A stretch of DNA of 33,094 nucleotides from Methylobacterium frigidaeris. GTDB lineage: Bacteria; Pseudomonadota; Alphaproteobacteria; Rhizobiales; Beijerinckiaceae. Below the pieces are notes generated by a model. That model saw only the letters and a program-made list of their open reading frames with translations, had not been told where the DNA came from and did no database searches. Position numbers and translations under genes: made by a program. The DNA is taken from positions 1-33,094 of the forward strand of contig NZ_BPQJ01000061.1 of assembly GCF_022179185.1 (NCBI RefSeq), written 5' to 3'. Of this stretch, positions 16,317 to 24,647 are shown piece after piece (the first letter of the stretch is position 1; each line of letters opens with the position of its first letter).

Positions 16317-17327
16317 ATGAACCTGACCTTCCCGCCCGCCGACGACGTGACAGGACCTCACCTCCACGACCTGGCCGAACTCGTAGTCGAGAACGCGGCC
16401 GATGCCATCTTCGTGATGGACACCGCAGGCCGGACGCTCTTTGCAAACGCCGCCGCCGAGCGCACTTTCGGCTGGCTCCGGCACGAACTCGTCGGGCACC
16501 TCCTGCACGACCGCCTGCACCATCACTATCCCGATGGCCGACCCTTCCCGATGGCGGAGTGCCCGCTCGGGCACGTCTTCACGTCGCAAAAGCGGCTTGA
16601 GCGGCACGAGGAGGTTTTCTTCCACCGAAACGGCGACCGGGTCCACGTCGCCTGCTCGAACGCGCCCATCCTCCGCGACGGGGAGATGATCGGGGCGGTG
16701 CTGATCGCCGTCGACATCACGGAGCGCAAGCGCATCGAGGAGCACCAGCGCGTCCTCCTCAACGAGTTGAACCACCGCGTGAAGAACACCCTCGCGACGG
16801 TGCAGTCCATCGTCGCGCACTCGCTGCGCGGCACCACCATGAGCTCGGAGGCAGGCCCTGCCATCGAGCATCGGCTGATCGCCCTGTCGCGCGCCCACGA
16901 CGTACTCACGCGCGAGTTCTGGGGTGGCGCCGACCTCTCGGACATTGTGGCCGGCGCCTTCGAGCCCTACGCGGCGAACGCCGTCCGCTTCCAATGCCAG
17001 GGTCCTCCCGTCCGGCTGCCGCCGCGCGCGGCTCTTGCGGTGGCCATGGCGCTACAGGAACTCTGCACGAACGCCATCAAGTACGGCGCTCTGTCCGACG
17101 AGACTGGCACAATCCACCTCACCTGGCGGACCGAGGACGCGGACGGGGTGCGCCTGACCCTGCGCTGGGAGGAGCGGGGCGGGCCGCCGGTAGTCCCGCC
17201 GACCCGGCGCGGCTTCGGCACGCGCCTCGTCGAGCGTACGCTCGCCCAGGACCTACAGGGCACCGTCAGCCTGGACTTCGCACCGTCAGGGGTCATCTGC
17301 ACCGTGACGGCGTTCCTCGGCCCGTGA
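16317..17327 (+). CDS. PAS-HWE histidine kinase
   Basis: 336 residues. Residues 18-135 are a PAS domain (NAADAIFVMDTAGRTLFANA, ending IAVDITERKR). The loop around 65-107 is unusually His-rich, with a Cys (HDRLHHHYP, ECPLGHVF, ERHEEVFFHR), so metal or heme sensing is conceivable. The kinase has LNELNHRVKNTLATVQSIVA with His153, LQELCTNAIKYGALSDETG, W-x-E in LRWEERGGPPV and RRGFGTRLVERTL. It is soluble. Its kinase half is very close to that of the KaiC-linked kinase (4474-5568), suggesting gene-family expansion. It follows the membrane kinase by ~130 bases in the same direction. Confidence 0.93.
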   Translation: MNLTFPPADDVTGPHLHDLAELVVENAADAIFVMDTAGRTLFANAAAERTFGWLRHELVGHLLHDRLHHHYPDGRPFPMAECPLGHVFTSQKRLERHEEVFFHRNGDRVHVACSNAPILRDGEMIGAVLIAVDITERKRIEEHQRVLLNELNHRVKNTLATVQSIVAHSLRGTTMSSEAGPAIEHRLIALSRAHDVLTREFWGGADLSDIVAGAFEPYAANAVRFQCQGPPVRLPPRAALAVAMALQELCTNAIKYGALSDETGTIHLTWRTEDADGVRLTLRWEERGGPPVVPPTRRGFGTRLVERTLAQDLQGTVSLDFAPSGVICTVTAFLGP

Positions 17328-17560
17328 GGCCATATGCCTCGACTTTACCACCGTAGGAACCCGCGTTGGGTCGGGTCACCACCCATGGGAAAGTGTCGCA
17401 TACCGCTTCGAGATGGCGGACATGAATTGTGGCGGCCGCGCCAAGTGATACAGCACGTCCATCGGCTACGACATGCTTACGTCGCAGTCGCCACCCACAT
17501 GTCGGCTTCTTCCAAAGAAGCGGATATACGTGCGAGCAGGCTTGAAGATTTGCAAGGGGG

Positions 17561-17734
17561 CACATCCGGCTGAGCCTACGAGGCACGCTCCTGACAGAGC
17601 TGCCCCACAGAGCTGAAGCTGTCATTCCGGGCTCAGGATGCCCCAGGACCGACGTGGTGGCGTAGCAGCAGGGCACCTATTGAGCCCTCGAACGCGCTGT
17701 ACGATGCTCCTGGTGCGTTGGTGTTGGCTGCCCT
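17561..17734 (+). repeat. right copy of the ~175-bp dispersed repeat
   Basis: Same orientation as 14322-14497 and about 80% identical by eye, starting CACATCCGGCTGAGCC and ending near GGCTGCCCT. I did not find clean terminal inverted repeats or a target duplication, so it may be an intergenic repeat family rather than a transposon end. Confidence 0.75.
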
Positions 17735-18242
17735 CCCCCACACTGTGATCACCTGCTCCTGGACGCGCGCCGTCGAGGATCGGAGCCACGTCGACCGGGC
17801 GGTCCGGCGGCCCGGAGTGTTCTTAGCGTGACCCCAGCAGCAGGCTCACGAGCCGGGTATTGGCGGCCTTGGTGACACCCGCGCCCATCGGGCGATGCGG
17901 ATCAGTTCGGAAGAGGTCAGGCACCGGTCCGGCGGTTCAGCCGCCGCGAGCGGCCCCCCGACTCTGGATCGTTCGGTGCGCTCCATCCCGAGATCGGGGG
18001 CGAGCCAGTGAGGCCAGATGTAAGCGCGCTGGGAAGCCTTGAGCGGTGCCGCCATAGGAACTCCTGCATCGTCTCTCCTGCGGTGACCACGCCAGCATGC
18101 TACCAAGCGTGGCAGTTCCTGCCGCCTCATTTGCTAATCGCAGCCCGAACCAAGGTGAACCGATCTGCCGGCCGCTGCCGAAGGCGGGCTCAGAAGCCTG
18201 ACGTACGGGTTCATTATGGGCGTGCCCTTCCTGAGCCCCTCG
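17735..18242. other. gene-poor stretch with one weak minus-strand candidate
   Basis: About 500 bases. The only candidate is a minus-strand frame ending at 17846, with a possible start at 18055 (MAAPLKASQRAYIWPHWLA, 69 residues). It has no strong ribosome-binding site and no recognised family, so I do not call it as a gene. Confidence 0.3.
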
Positions 18243-18467
18243 TTATATCGTTCGAGATGAGCGTCCGAGTGACCTTGGCCGGGCAGGCTCGACGTCGGCC
18301 GGGTTCGGGACGTAGGCGCACCAGGCACAGCGCCCGCTGGCGACCATCGCGCGCGCATTGCGCTGCGAGCAGATGGGGCAGACATGCAGGTGGATGCATC
18401 CGCTCACGAGCGAGCCGTCGCCGCGGCCTCCAAACGTCACGCTAGGGGTTGGCTCTTCCTCGGGCAT
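18243..18467 (-). CDS. small protein with two CxxC motifs (zinc-ribbon-like)
   Basis: 74 residues from the ATG at 18467 (MPEEEPTPSVTFGG). The centre has CPIC followed 15 residues later by CAWC, spacing that fits a small zinc ribbon. The C-terminus is Pro/Arg-rich. The frame is open farther upstream but protein-like only from here. The ribosome-binding site is weak (GAAGG close to the ATG). It may bind zinc; no partner is indicated by the neighbours. Confidence 0.45.
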   Translation of the reverse strand: MPEEEPTPSVTFGGRGDGSLVSGCIHLHVCPICSQRNARAMVASGRCAWCAYVPNPADVEPARPRSLGRSSRTI

Positions 18468-18932
18468 GGCCTTCACAGCTAAGTCTGCCGTACTCACAGA
18501 ACGGCCAAGCAAAAATGAACTGTCCACAACGGGTCGGTTCCAAGTCGGAAGGAAACGCCCATGATGGGCACAAGGCTGCGGCGGAACCGCAATCTTGCTG
18601 ATACGTACTATGCTGCGCTGCAACAACATGGAAGAGCGAATAAGAGACAGTGTGACTATTGTGCAACCGCGGTTACAGTCACGCTAGAAGGCGGCGGGGC
18701 TATCTAGGTTGCCCGTGCTTCTGCCACGTCCCAGGCGCTCACTGCTCCATGCTCAAGCGTCCTGTCTGGGACCGAATGCCATGCCGTTCGATCTTCGCGT
18801 TTGCGCCGCCACTGATGCGGCCAGGGCAGGCCACAACAGGCACGGCGCGAGGGGCAGTTCGCGACCCATTTCAACCATAGAAACAACAATGCGAAGGGTC
18901 CTGATTTGCCCCCATCCCTTTTAGGTTGACCT
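18468..18932. other. stretch with no supported gene
   Basis: About 465 bases with only poor open frames on both strands. No RNA gene, repeat or insertion-sequence end was recognised. Confidence 0.35.
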
Positions 18933-19157
18933 TTAGGCCGCGCAGCACTCCGCATGAGCGGCATTTTCGGCGGGAAGCCAGACTTCGATCGGTGCACAGG
19001 GGTCACCAAAATCGAGAACAAGCTGCTGCAGCCGCTTCGCGGCCGATGCCGCTGAAGCGGGCATGTCGATGGTGCCGCCAACGGCCTTGACTGTGCTGGA
19101 TAGGACCAAAGCACCCAATGTCAGAGATACGGGAGATTTCTCTGTAAATTTTTGCAT
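18933..19157 (-). CDS. small hypothetical protein
   Basis: 74 residues starting MQKFTEKSPVSLTLGALVLS, with AGGTAGG about three to nine bases upstream. The N-terminal ~28 residues are weakly hydrophobic and could be a poor signal sequence. The C-terminus ends HAECCAA, with a Cys pair. Not recognised. It stands alone between non-coding DNA and the LysE-type exporter gene. Confidence 0.45.
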   Translation of the reverse strand: MQKFTEKSPVSLTLGALVLSSTVKAVGGTIDMPASAASAAKRLQQLVLDFGDPCAPIEVWLPAENAAHAECCAA

Positions 19158-19296
19158 CGCCTACCTGTAACACGTTTGTTCATCGAACAAAGCTCCCGGC
19201 CTGGATCGGCGACATCAAGCCTGACCGCGTGCTTAACGCCGGTTTACCAAATTGCACATGCAACCGACAGGGGGCGATGCTAAGGCGGTCCCGTCG

Positions 19297-19932
19297 TCAG
19301 TGGCTTTCTTCAACCGCCAATCGGCAGGCGAGCCCGAAGAAGGTCACGGCCGCGAGGCGGTTGGCGATCTTCAGGAAGGTGGTGCTCGACGCCACCGCCG
19401 CCCTGAAGCGCCCCACCACGACCACGACGAACCCGATCCAGGCCACGGCCATGAGTGCCAGCGTCATGCCGAGAACGAGGCTCTGAAGCGCGAGCGAACC
19501 AGCCTCCGGGTGCACGAACTGCGGGAACAGCGCCAGGAAGAACGCGATCATCTTCGGGTTGGCGAGGTTGTTGGCGAGCCCCTGGACGAAGAAGCGTCCG
19601 GCATATCCCGCCCGATCTCGAAGGGCAGGATCAAGTTCGAGCGTCGCAGGCGCGCGCCACGCCATGAAGGCGAGGTACAGAAGGTAGAGGACGCCCACGA
19701 CCTTCAGAGCCGTGAACGCGACCGGAAAGAGGAGGATGATTGTCGAGACGCCCACGCCGGCGAGGACGGCGTGGATGACGTTGCCGACCTGCGTCCCGAC
19801 GAGCGTCATCAAGCCAGCGGCGGTGCCCGAAGCGAGCGTGCGCGACAGGATCAGCACCGTGTCAGGTCCTGGCGAGAGGACGAGCACCACGGCCGTGGCG
19901 AGGAAAAGGGCGTAGGCGTGCAGGTCGAACAT
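19297..19932 (-). CDS. LysE/RhtB-family amino acid exporter
   Basis: 211 residues with about six hydrophobic segments. The family signature is near the start: ATAVVLVLSPGPDTVLILSR, followed by GTAAGLMTLVGTQVGNVIHA. The later segment GLANNLANPKMIAFFLALFP is also typical. It would sit in the inner membrane and export an amino acid or derivative by proton antiport; the substrate cannot be read from the sequence. The length is normal for the family. Its upstream region holds a perfect 7-bp inverted repeat (19954-19972) and a tandem repeat (19978-20019), which may control it. No divergent LysR/Lrp regulator gene is adjacent. Confidence 0.93.
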   Translation of the reverse strand: MFDLHAYALFLATAVVLVLSPGPDTVLILSRTLASGTAAGLMTLVGTQVGNVIHAVLAGVGVSTIILLFPVAFTALKVVGVLYLLYLAFMAWRAPATLELDPALRDRAGYAGRFFVQGLANNLANPKMIAFFLALFPQFVHPEAGSLALQSLVLGMTLALMAVAWIGFVVVVVGRFRAAVASSTTFLKIANRLAAVTFFGLACRLAVEESH

Positions 19933-19953
19933 GCGGCGTCCACCACGGGAAAG

Positions 19954-19972
19954 AGGTCAGTACTGCTGACCT
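19954..19972. promoter_or_regulatory. perfect inverted repeat upstream of the LysE-type gene
   Basis: AGGTCAG-TACTG-CTGACCT has 7-base perfect arms with a 5-base centre. Its inner edge is 21 bases before the LysE-type ATG, where a repressor or activator would sit. Candidate operator only. Confidence 0.5.
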
Positions 19973-19977
19973 ATCTT

Positions 19978-20019
19978 GCGAGCGTTCGCAACTGCCGTGC
20001 GAGCGTTCGCAACTGCCGT
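19978..20019 (+). repeat. two perfect tandem copies of a 21-bp unit
   Basis: The 21-base unit beginning GCGAGCGTTCGCAACT is present twice in direct succession (19978-19998 and 19999-20019). Each unit includes the palindrome GCGAGCGTTCGC-like core. It lies 45-90 bases upstream of the LysE-type start. Confidence 0.8.
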
Positions 20020-20125
20020 GCGCTGAGGCCGGCCGTCCGCCCGTTACGGATCCTCAGTGCGAAATCGTACCGAACACCGACAGCTTGAGAGCGTTGCGGT
20101 CTAGGCGCTCACAGCAGAGGACCTC

Positions 20126-20410
20126 ATGGCCCGATACTACTTCGACATCCACGACGGGCAGTGGCTCACCCGGGACGATGTCGGGTTCGATTGCGACGGC
20201 CAAGAGGCCATCCGGACCGAGGCGATGCAAGTTCTTCCTGCGATCGCAAGGGATGGCGTCCCGAAGGACGGGAATCGCCAGGCTTTCACGGTGCTCGTCC
20301 GCAACGAAGACAACCTGACCGTCTACACCGCCACAATGACATTCGCGGGTCTCTGGCTGGGCGAGGAGGTTCCGCCTGCGATGGGTGCCGAAGCCAACAG
20401 CCTCGACTGA
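20126..20410 (+). CDS. DUF6894-type small protein
   Basis: 94 residues starting MARYYFDIHDGQWLTRDDVG. The opening Y-F-D-I-H-D-G followed by an acidic loop, then EAIRTEAMQVLPAIARD and a C-terminal beta-rich part (FTVLVRNEDNLTVYTATMTF), is the pattern of the DUF6894 family common in Methylobacterium and Bradyrhizobium. GAGG lies five bases before the ATG. Cytoplasmic, function unknown. It stands alone, just outside the right end of the IS481 element. Confidence 0.8.
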   Translation: MARYYFDIHDGQWLTRDDVGFDCDGQEAIRTEAMQVLPAIARDGVPKDGNRQAFTVLVRNEDNLTVYTATMTFAGLWLGEEVPPAMGAEANSLD

Positions 20411-20429
20411 AGAGCGTCCGCCGCCCACC

Positions 20430-21470
20430 CGCCCCGGACGATCATTGGTGGGGCGCTATGAGGGGTGTATGGTCCCGGGATGTGGTGTGACGGATCGAGC
20501 CTGAAGCGTTCGGCTCTTTGGTCCAGATCTGAAGGCTCTGCTCGTAGGGCGTGAGGCCGCGCAGGGTCTTCAAGCGACGGGCATGGTTGTAGGCGTCGAC
20601 GAACAGTTGCAGGTGCGTCCGGAGCTGTTCGTGGGGCTCGTAGTGGTAGCGCTTGACGGTGGCGTCCTTGATGGTGCGGTTCATCCGCTCGACCTGACCG
20701 TTGGTCCAAGGGTGGTTAGGCTTGGTCAGGCGATGCTCGATGCCGTGTTCGTGGCAGACGCGATTGAACATGTGCCGGCTGTAGAGGGCGGTCGGGCCTG
20801 AGCGGTTGCGCGGGGCATGGCAGAACTGGACGCCGTTGTCGGTCAGCACGGTGTGGATCTTGTACGGCACGAACGCGACCAGTGCGCGGAGGAAGTCTGA
20901 AGCGGTGTCGCGATTGGCTTCTGCTTCCAGCTTGGCGAAGGCCAACTTCGAAGTTCGATCGATGGCGACAAAGAGGTAGAGCTTGCCCTCTCCCGTCCTG
21001 ACCTCGGCGATATCGATGTGGACGTAGCCGATAGCGTACTCGGCAAAGCGCTTCTTCTTGGGCTTGTCACCTTCCATCTCTGGCAGGCGGCTGATGCCGT
21101 GCCGCTCCAGGCAGCGATGCAGCGACGAGCGGGTCAGGTGCGGGATCGTGGGCTGGAGTCCGTAGAGGCAGTCGTCCAGCGGCAGCAAAGTATGGCGCCG
21201 GAAGGCGACGATGATCGCCTCTTCCTCTGGGGTCAGGACCGTCGAGCGCGGCTGCTTCGGACCCATGGCGGCATCGGCCGTCGACTGGCGTCCGCGCCAT
21301 TTCTGGATCGTCGTCGGACTGACGCCGTAGCGCTTGGCCGCCGCTCTCACACTCTCTTGGCGTAGTGTATTGCGCGACAGACCGCCTCCGTCGTGCGGGC
21401 GCTGCCGTGGAGAATTTGGCCCATAGCGCATCCCTCGCAGCATGATGGTCAACCGTACCACCACACCGCA
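20430..21470 (-). mobile_element. IS481-family insertion sequence (about 1 kb)
   Basis: The element is defined by its transposase. Outer ends are estimated: TGGTGGGGCGCTATGA near 20450 and, on the other strand, TGGTGGTACGGTTGA near 21464 are imperfectly similar in inverted orientation and may be the terminal repeats. No target duplication was identified. Confidence 0.6.
20442..21424 (-). pseudogene. IS481-family transposase with two apparent frameshifts
   Basis: The central ~300 codons are intact: a helix-turn-helix (SVRAAAKRYGVSPTTIQKW) and a DDE core with HIDIAEVRTGEGKLYLFVAI, VLTDNGVQF and NGQVERMNRTIKDATVKRY. The normal N-terminus (MGQILHGSARTTEAVCRAIH, ATG at 21424 with GAGGG upstream) lies in a different frame and needs a one-base shift near 21360. 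The normal C-terminus (ERFRLDPSHHIPGPYT) is likewise in another frame after a missing G near 20512. It is inactive as read, unless these are sequencing errors. Confidence 0.85.
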
Positions 21471-21473
21471 GGA

Positions 21474-21899
21474 TCAAACACCTAGCGTATCATCCTCGGC
21501 GTCTTCGAAGTAAATGTCTGAGTTTTTGACAATATTTGGCGGCATTGGCTTCATCACGTTGATGAATTCCATCGAGGCAGATCGGAATTCAATATATTCT
21601 TTCCTCGATCCGCTCGCGCGGCGAACGGTCGCTTTAACAGACTCGTAGCTTAAAATATTCTCCTCGGCAAATGTTTTCGCAAATTCAACAGAAACCCCCG
21701 TGCCACTAAGCTCCTTGTTGATGTCCGATACCGCGACCTCGGCGGCGGCTGTCATTGAATTCCATTTTGATCGTTGAGTGCTATCATTGACTCTGCCTTG
21801 TTCAGCAATTTGCTCTTGCCGCCACTCCTCGGCCTGCTGGCGCTCGTTCTGAGCCTTAACGAGATCCGCGAGAGAGGGCGTGTTCTGTTTGTTGGACAT
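21474..21899 (-). CDS. hypothetical protein ending at the IS481 edge
   Basis: 141 residues from the ATG at 21899 (MSNKQNTPSLADLVKAQNER). The N-terminal half is a charged helix rich in Gln/Glu (QQAEEWRQEQIAEQGRV). The C-terminal half (SVEFAKTFAEENILSYESVK) is more globular, and the end is acidic (YFEDAEDD). Base composition is less GC-rich than its neighbours, suggesting horizontal origin. The stop lies within ~10 bases of the estimated IS481 end, so the true C-terminus may have been cut. The frame is open upstream to 22139, but that part looks non-coding. Not recognised. Confidence 0.55.
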   Translation of the reverse strand: MSNKQNTPSLADLVKAQNERQQAEEWRQEQIAEQGRVNDSTQRSKWNSMTAAAEVAVSDINKELSGTGVSVEFAKTFAEENILSYESVKATVRRASGSRKEYIEFRSASMEFINVMKPMPPNIVKNSDIYFEDAEDDTLGV

Positions 21900-22157
21900 G
21901 AAGGCGCCTTCGGGGAGCTTGGTGCTCTCGACCGCGATCTTAGGCGGCGGTCTGCCATTTGGCGATTCCCGGCCCTTGCCGTCGCCATAGACCAGCATAG
22001 AAGAGGCGCCGCGCCGGCCGACTCCCCGGAAGCCCGATAGACTGCCCCTCGACTGAGCGCGCCACCGAGCCGCGCTTGAGACCTTCCGGGAACTTTCCAG
22101 GCGGGTGGATTCGCGTTCCATGAACACGATTCCGCGCACGGCGGCATGTAGGCGCCG

Positions 22158-22715
22158 GATTAAAATGTCCCACTCTGGCTGATTAGAAATGGCACACTCC
22201 CCTGTTTTGCGGACCGCGGGAGGTCGCCATGGGGTGAGTCCTGATGAGCGAGCGCGAGTTGCAGCGGGTCGAGGTGCTGTCGGCCGTTCTGACTGGGCGA
22301 CAAACGGTGACGGGAGCGGCGCGCCTTCTGGGTTTGAGTCGGCGACAGGCTCACCGGCTCATCAAGGCTTACCGAACCGATGGGGCTTCGGCCGTTCGTC
22401 ACAAGGCTCGCGGTCGTCGTTCGAACCGAGCGTTGAGCGATGGGCTGCGCGATCTTGCTCTCACCTCCGTGCGGGAGAGATATTCGGATTTTGGTCCAAC
22501 GCTTGCGGCGGAGATGCTACAGAAGCATCACCAAATTTCGGTCTCGCGTGAGACGCTGCGGACCTGGATGAAGGATGCGGGCCCCTGGCTGTCGCGTCGG
22601 CAGCGTCGGGCGTTGCATCCACCACGGCTCCGGCGGGAGCATCTGGGCGAGTTGGTTCAAATCGACGGCAGCGAGCATGGGTGGTTTGAGGACCGGTCCG
22701 ACCGCACCGGCGCGA
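22158..22715 (+). mobile_element. 5' part of an ISNCY-type insertion sequence
   Basis: The left end shows the subterminal motifs AAAATGTCCCAC and GAAATGGCACAC (22162-22200), typical of this group. These are followed by the transposase start at 22244. Similarity stops near 22700-22715, so the right half of the element is missing. Confidence 0.65.
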
Positions 22716-23080
22716 CCTATTTCGCCGGGTACCTCGGCGAGACCCGGGTGGTGATGCTGCGCGACGATCGCGCCGAGCTCACCGGCCGCGAGGTGGCGCG
22801 GTGGAGCGTGCTTCTCGAGGAGCCGCAGCCGCGTGAGGAGCGCCAAGCGCCGACCGGCAGCGACGATGGTGAGCGGCAGGTGCGACCAGCCCGTGAGGAG
22901 CGCCGAACCGCGCCGCCGGCCTCGACCCGGAGCACCGGTGGCCGGCGCAGGAAGGCCCCAGAGACGACGGCGGAGCAGCGGCATGAGAAGACGGCTGCAG
23001 ACCGGCGAGCCGCCGAATCGCTGCGGAGCCGCGGCATCGATCCCCGATCAGAGATCCGGCAGGACGATCTCGGCTTCTGA
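22244..23080 (+). CDS. truncated ISNCY-type transposase fused to unrelated sequence
   Basis: 278 residues. Residues 1-153 match the start of ISNCY-type transposases: MSERELQRVEVLSAVLTGRQ, a helix-turn-helix (LLGLSRRQAHRLIKAY), HKARGRRSNR, DFGPTLAAEML, then LGELVQIDGSEHGWFEDR with the first DDE Asp (141). The expected continuation, FIDDATGKL-type with the second Asp, is absent. From about residue 156 it reads TGATYFAGYLGETRVVMLRD then an Arg/Glu/Pro-rich tail, unlike a transposase. The tail may be the 3' part of a host gene whose start was lost. It cannot be an active transposase. Whether the chimera is expressed is unknown. Confidence 0.7.
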   Translation: MSERELQRVEVLSAVLTGRQTVTGAARLLGLSRRQAHRLIKAYRTDGASAVRHKARGRRSNRALSDGLRDLALTSVRERYSDFGPTLAAEMLQKHHQISVSRETLRTWMKDAGPWLSRRQRRALHPPRLRREHLGELVQIDGSEHGWFEDRSDRTGATYFAGYLGETRVVMLRDDRAELTGREVARWSVLLEEPQPREERQAPTGSDDGERQVRPAREERRTAPPASTRSTGGRRRKAPETTAEQRHEKTAADRRAAESLRSRGIDPRSEIRQDDLGF

Positions 23081-23246
23081 GGGCGCGCTGCTTGGATGGC
23101 CAGCCGCTCGATGCAGAGATCGCGAGTTGCCTGCGTCCACATCGGCTCCTCATGCCGAAGACGACGCCCGACTTCCGCAATCAGTCAAACAGGCTCTCGG
23201 GCAACGGCACCGATATCGACCGCGGCGCGCGGCAAAAAACACCGCC

Positions 23247-24647
23247 TCACGTCCCCGCCCCCTCCTCGCTCATGAAGCGTGCGAATCGCGGATCGCTCAA
23301 GTACGCGACGTTGACCCGCATCATCGGCGGACCGGCCGGCCCATCGGGCTGGAACAGGCCGCCGGGTGCGATCAGGATGCCGCGCGACGCGGCTCGGCGC
23401 GACAGGGCATCGAGGTCGCACGTCTCCGGCAGGCCGCACCAGACGTAGTAGCCGCCCCGCGGCGCGCCGAAGACCGGCAGGCCGAGGCCTTGGAGTACCG
23501 CCCGGCCCTGGAGCGCGGCCGCCTCGATCCGGCCGCCGAGGCGACGCAGGTGGCGGCGGTAGCACCCGCTCTCGATCAGGCGGTGGACCATCCCCTCGAC
23601 GAAGCCCGAGCTGTTGACGCACGTCACCATCTTGAGGTCGCGCAGGGCCTCCCGCACGTCGGGGCGCGCCGCGACGTAGCCGCAGCGCAGGCTGGCGGAC
23701 AGGGTTTTGGCGAAGGTGCCGACGTAGATCACCCGCTCGAGTTGGTCGAGGGCGGCGAGCCGGGCCTGCGCCGCCGGCAGCACGTCGGCGAAGGGGTCGC
23801 TCTCGATGATCCGGAGGTCGAGGGCACCGGCGCGCTGGAGCAGCCGGTGGGCGACCGGCAGCGTGAGCGAGCAGCCGGTCGGGTTGTGGGCGAGCGAGTG
23901 GGTGAAGAACAGCCGCGCCCCGCTCGCCCGCGCCATCGCCTCGAGATGGGCGACGTCCGGCCCGTCCGGGTTGCGCCGCACGCCGACGATCCTGGCCTTG
24001 GCGAGCCGCAGCTTGCCGAATAGCGGGTAGTAGCCCGGCGAATCGACCAGGACCGGGTCGCCGGGCGCCACGAACTGGCGGATGATCAAGTCGAGGGCGT
24101 GGTTGGCGCCAGCGGTGAGCAGCACCCCGTCCGGTCCGGCGTGGATCGACCGCTCGGCGAGCAGCAGCGCTAGGCTCCGGCGCAGGGGCAGGTAGCCGTC
24201 CGGGCTGCCATAACTCTCGCTCGCCGCAGCGAGGGACGGCCTTAAGTGGCGCCCAATCTCCGAGCTCTCCATCCAGGCCGGCGGCGGGCGCCCGTCGCCG
24301 ACGCGCACGTCGTAATGCCGGTTCAGCTGTTCGCGCAGCAGCCAGACGCTGTCCACCGCCTCGAGCGGCACCGGGCCGGGCGCCGTGGCCTGCATCGCCC
24401 GCAGGGCCGGTCCCTGTGCCGAGACGTAGAAGCCCGAGCCCGGCCGGCTCTCGACCCGGCCCGAGGCGACGAGGCGCTCGTAGGCGTTGACGACCGTGTT
24501 CTTCGCCACCCCGAAGGCGGAGGCCGCCGCCCGGATCGAGGGCAGGCGCTCGCCGGCGCGCAGGTGCCCGCGATCGATCCGCTCGTTGAGCCCGGCGACC
24601 ACCTGCTCGACCCGGGTGCGGGGTTCGGGGGGTGAGACCGTATCCAT
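23247..24647 (-). CDS. MocR-type regulator (GntR helix-turn-helix plus aminotransferase-like domain)
   Basis: 466 residues from the ATG at 24647 (a TTG at 24683 is also in frame). Residues ~12-75 are a GntR winged helix (RAGERLPSIRAAASAFGVAK, then GRVESRPGSGFYVS). Residues ~100-460 are a fold-type I aminotransferase domain with HNPTG (Asn255), ESDPFAD (Asp284) and the PLP lysine in VGTFAKTLSASLRCGY (Lys314). MocR proteins use PLP as a cofactor for sensing and usually regulate a divergent gene. Here that gene is the HMG-CoA reductase at 24852. The ligand may be an amino-compound or an intermediate of the pathway; this cannot be read from sequence. Confidence 0.92.
   Translation of the reverse strand: MDTVSPPEPRTRVEQVVAGLNERIDRGHLRAGERLPSIRAAASAFGVAKNTVVNAYERLVASGRVESRPGSGFYVSAQGPALRAMQATAPGPVPLEAVDSVWLLREQLNRHYDVRVGDGRPPPAWMESSEIGRHLRPSLAAASESYGSPDGYLPLRRSLALLLAERSIHAGPDGVLLTAGANHALDLIIRQFVAPGDPVLVDSPGYYPLFGKLRLAKARIVGVRRNPDGPDVAHLEAMARASGARLFFTHSLAHNPTGCSLTLPVAHRLLQRAGALDLRIIESDPFADVLPAAQARLAALDQLERVIYVGTFAKTLSASLRCGYVAARPDVREALRDLKMVTCVNSSGFVEGMVHRLIESGCYRRHLRRLGGRIEAAALQGRAVLQGLGLPVFGAPRGGYYVWCGLPETCDLDALSRRAASRGILIAPGGLFQPDGPAGPPMMRVNVAYLSDPRFARFMSEEGAGT

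Noticed and set aside
19252..20088. 278-residue plus-strand frame over the LysE-type gene
   Set aside because: Antisense of a clear membrane transporter; highly charged shadow composition.
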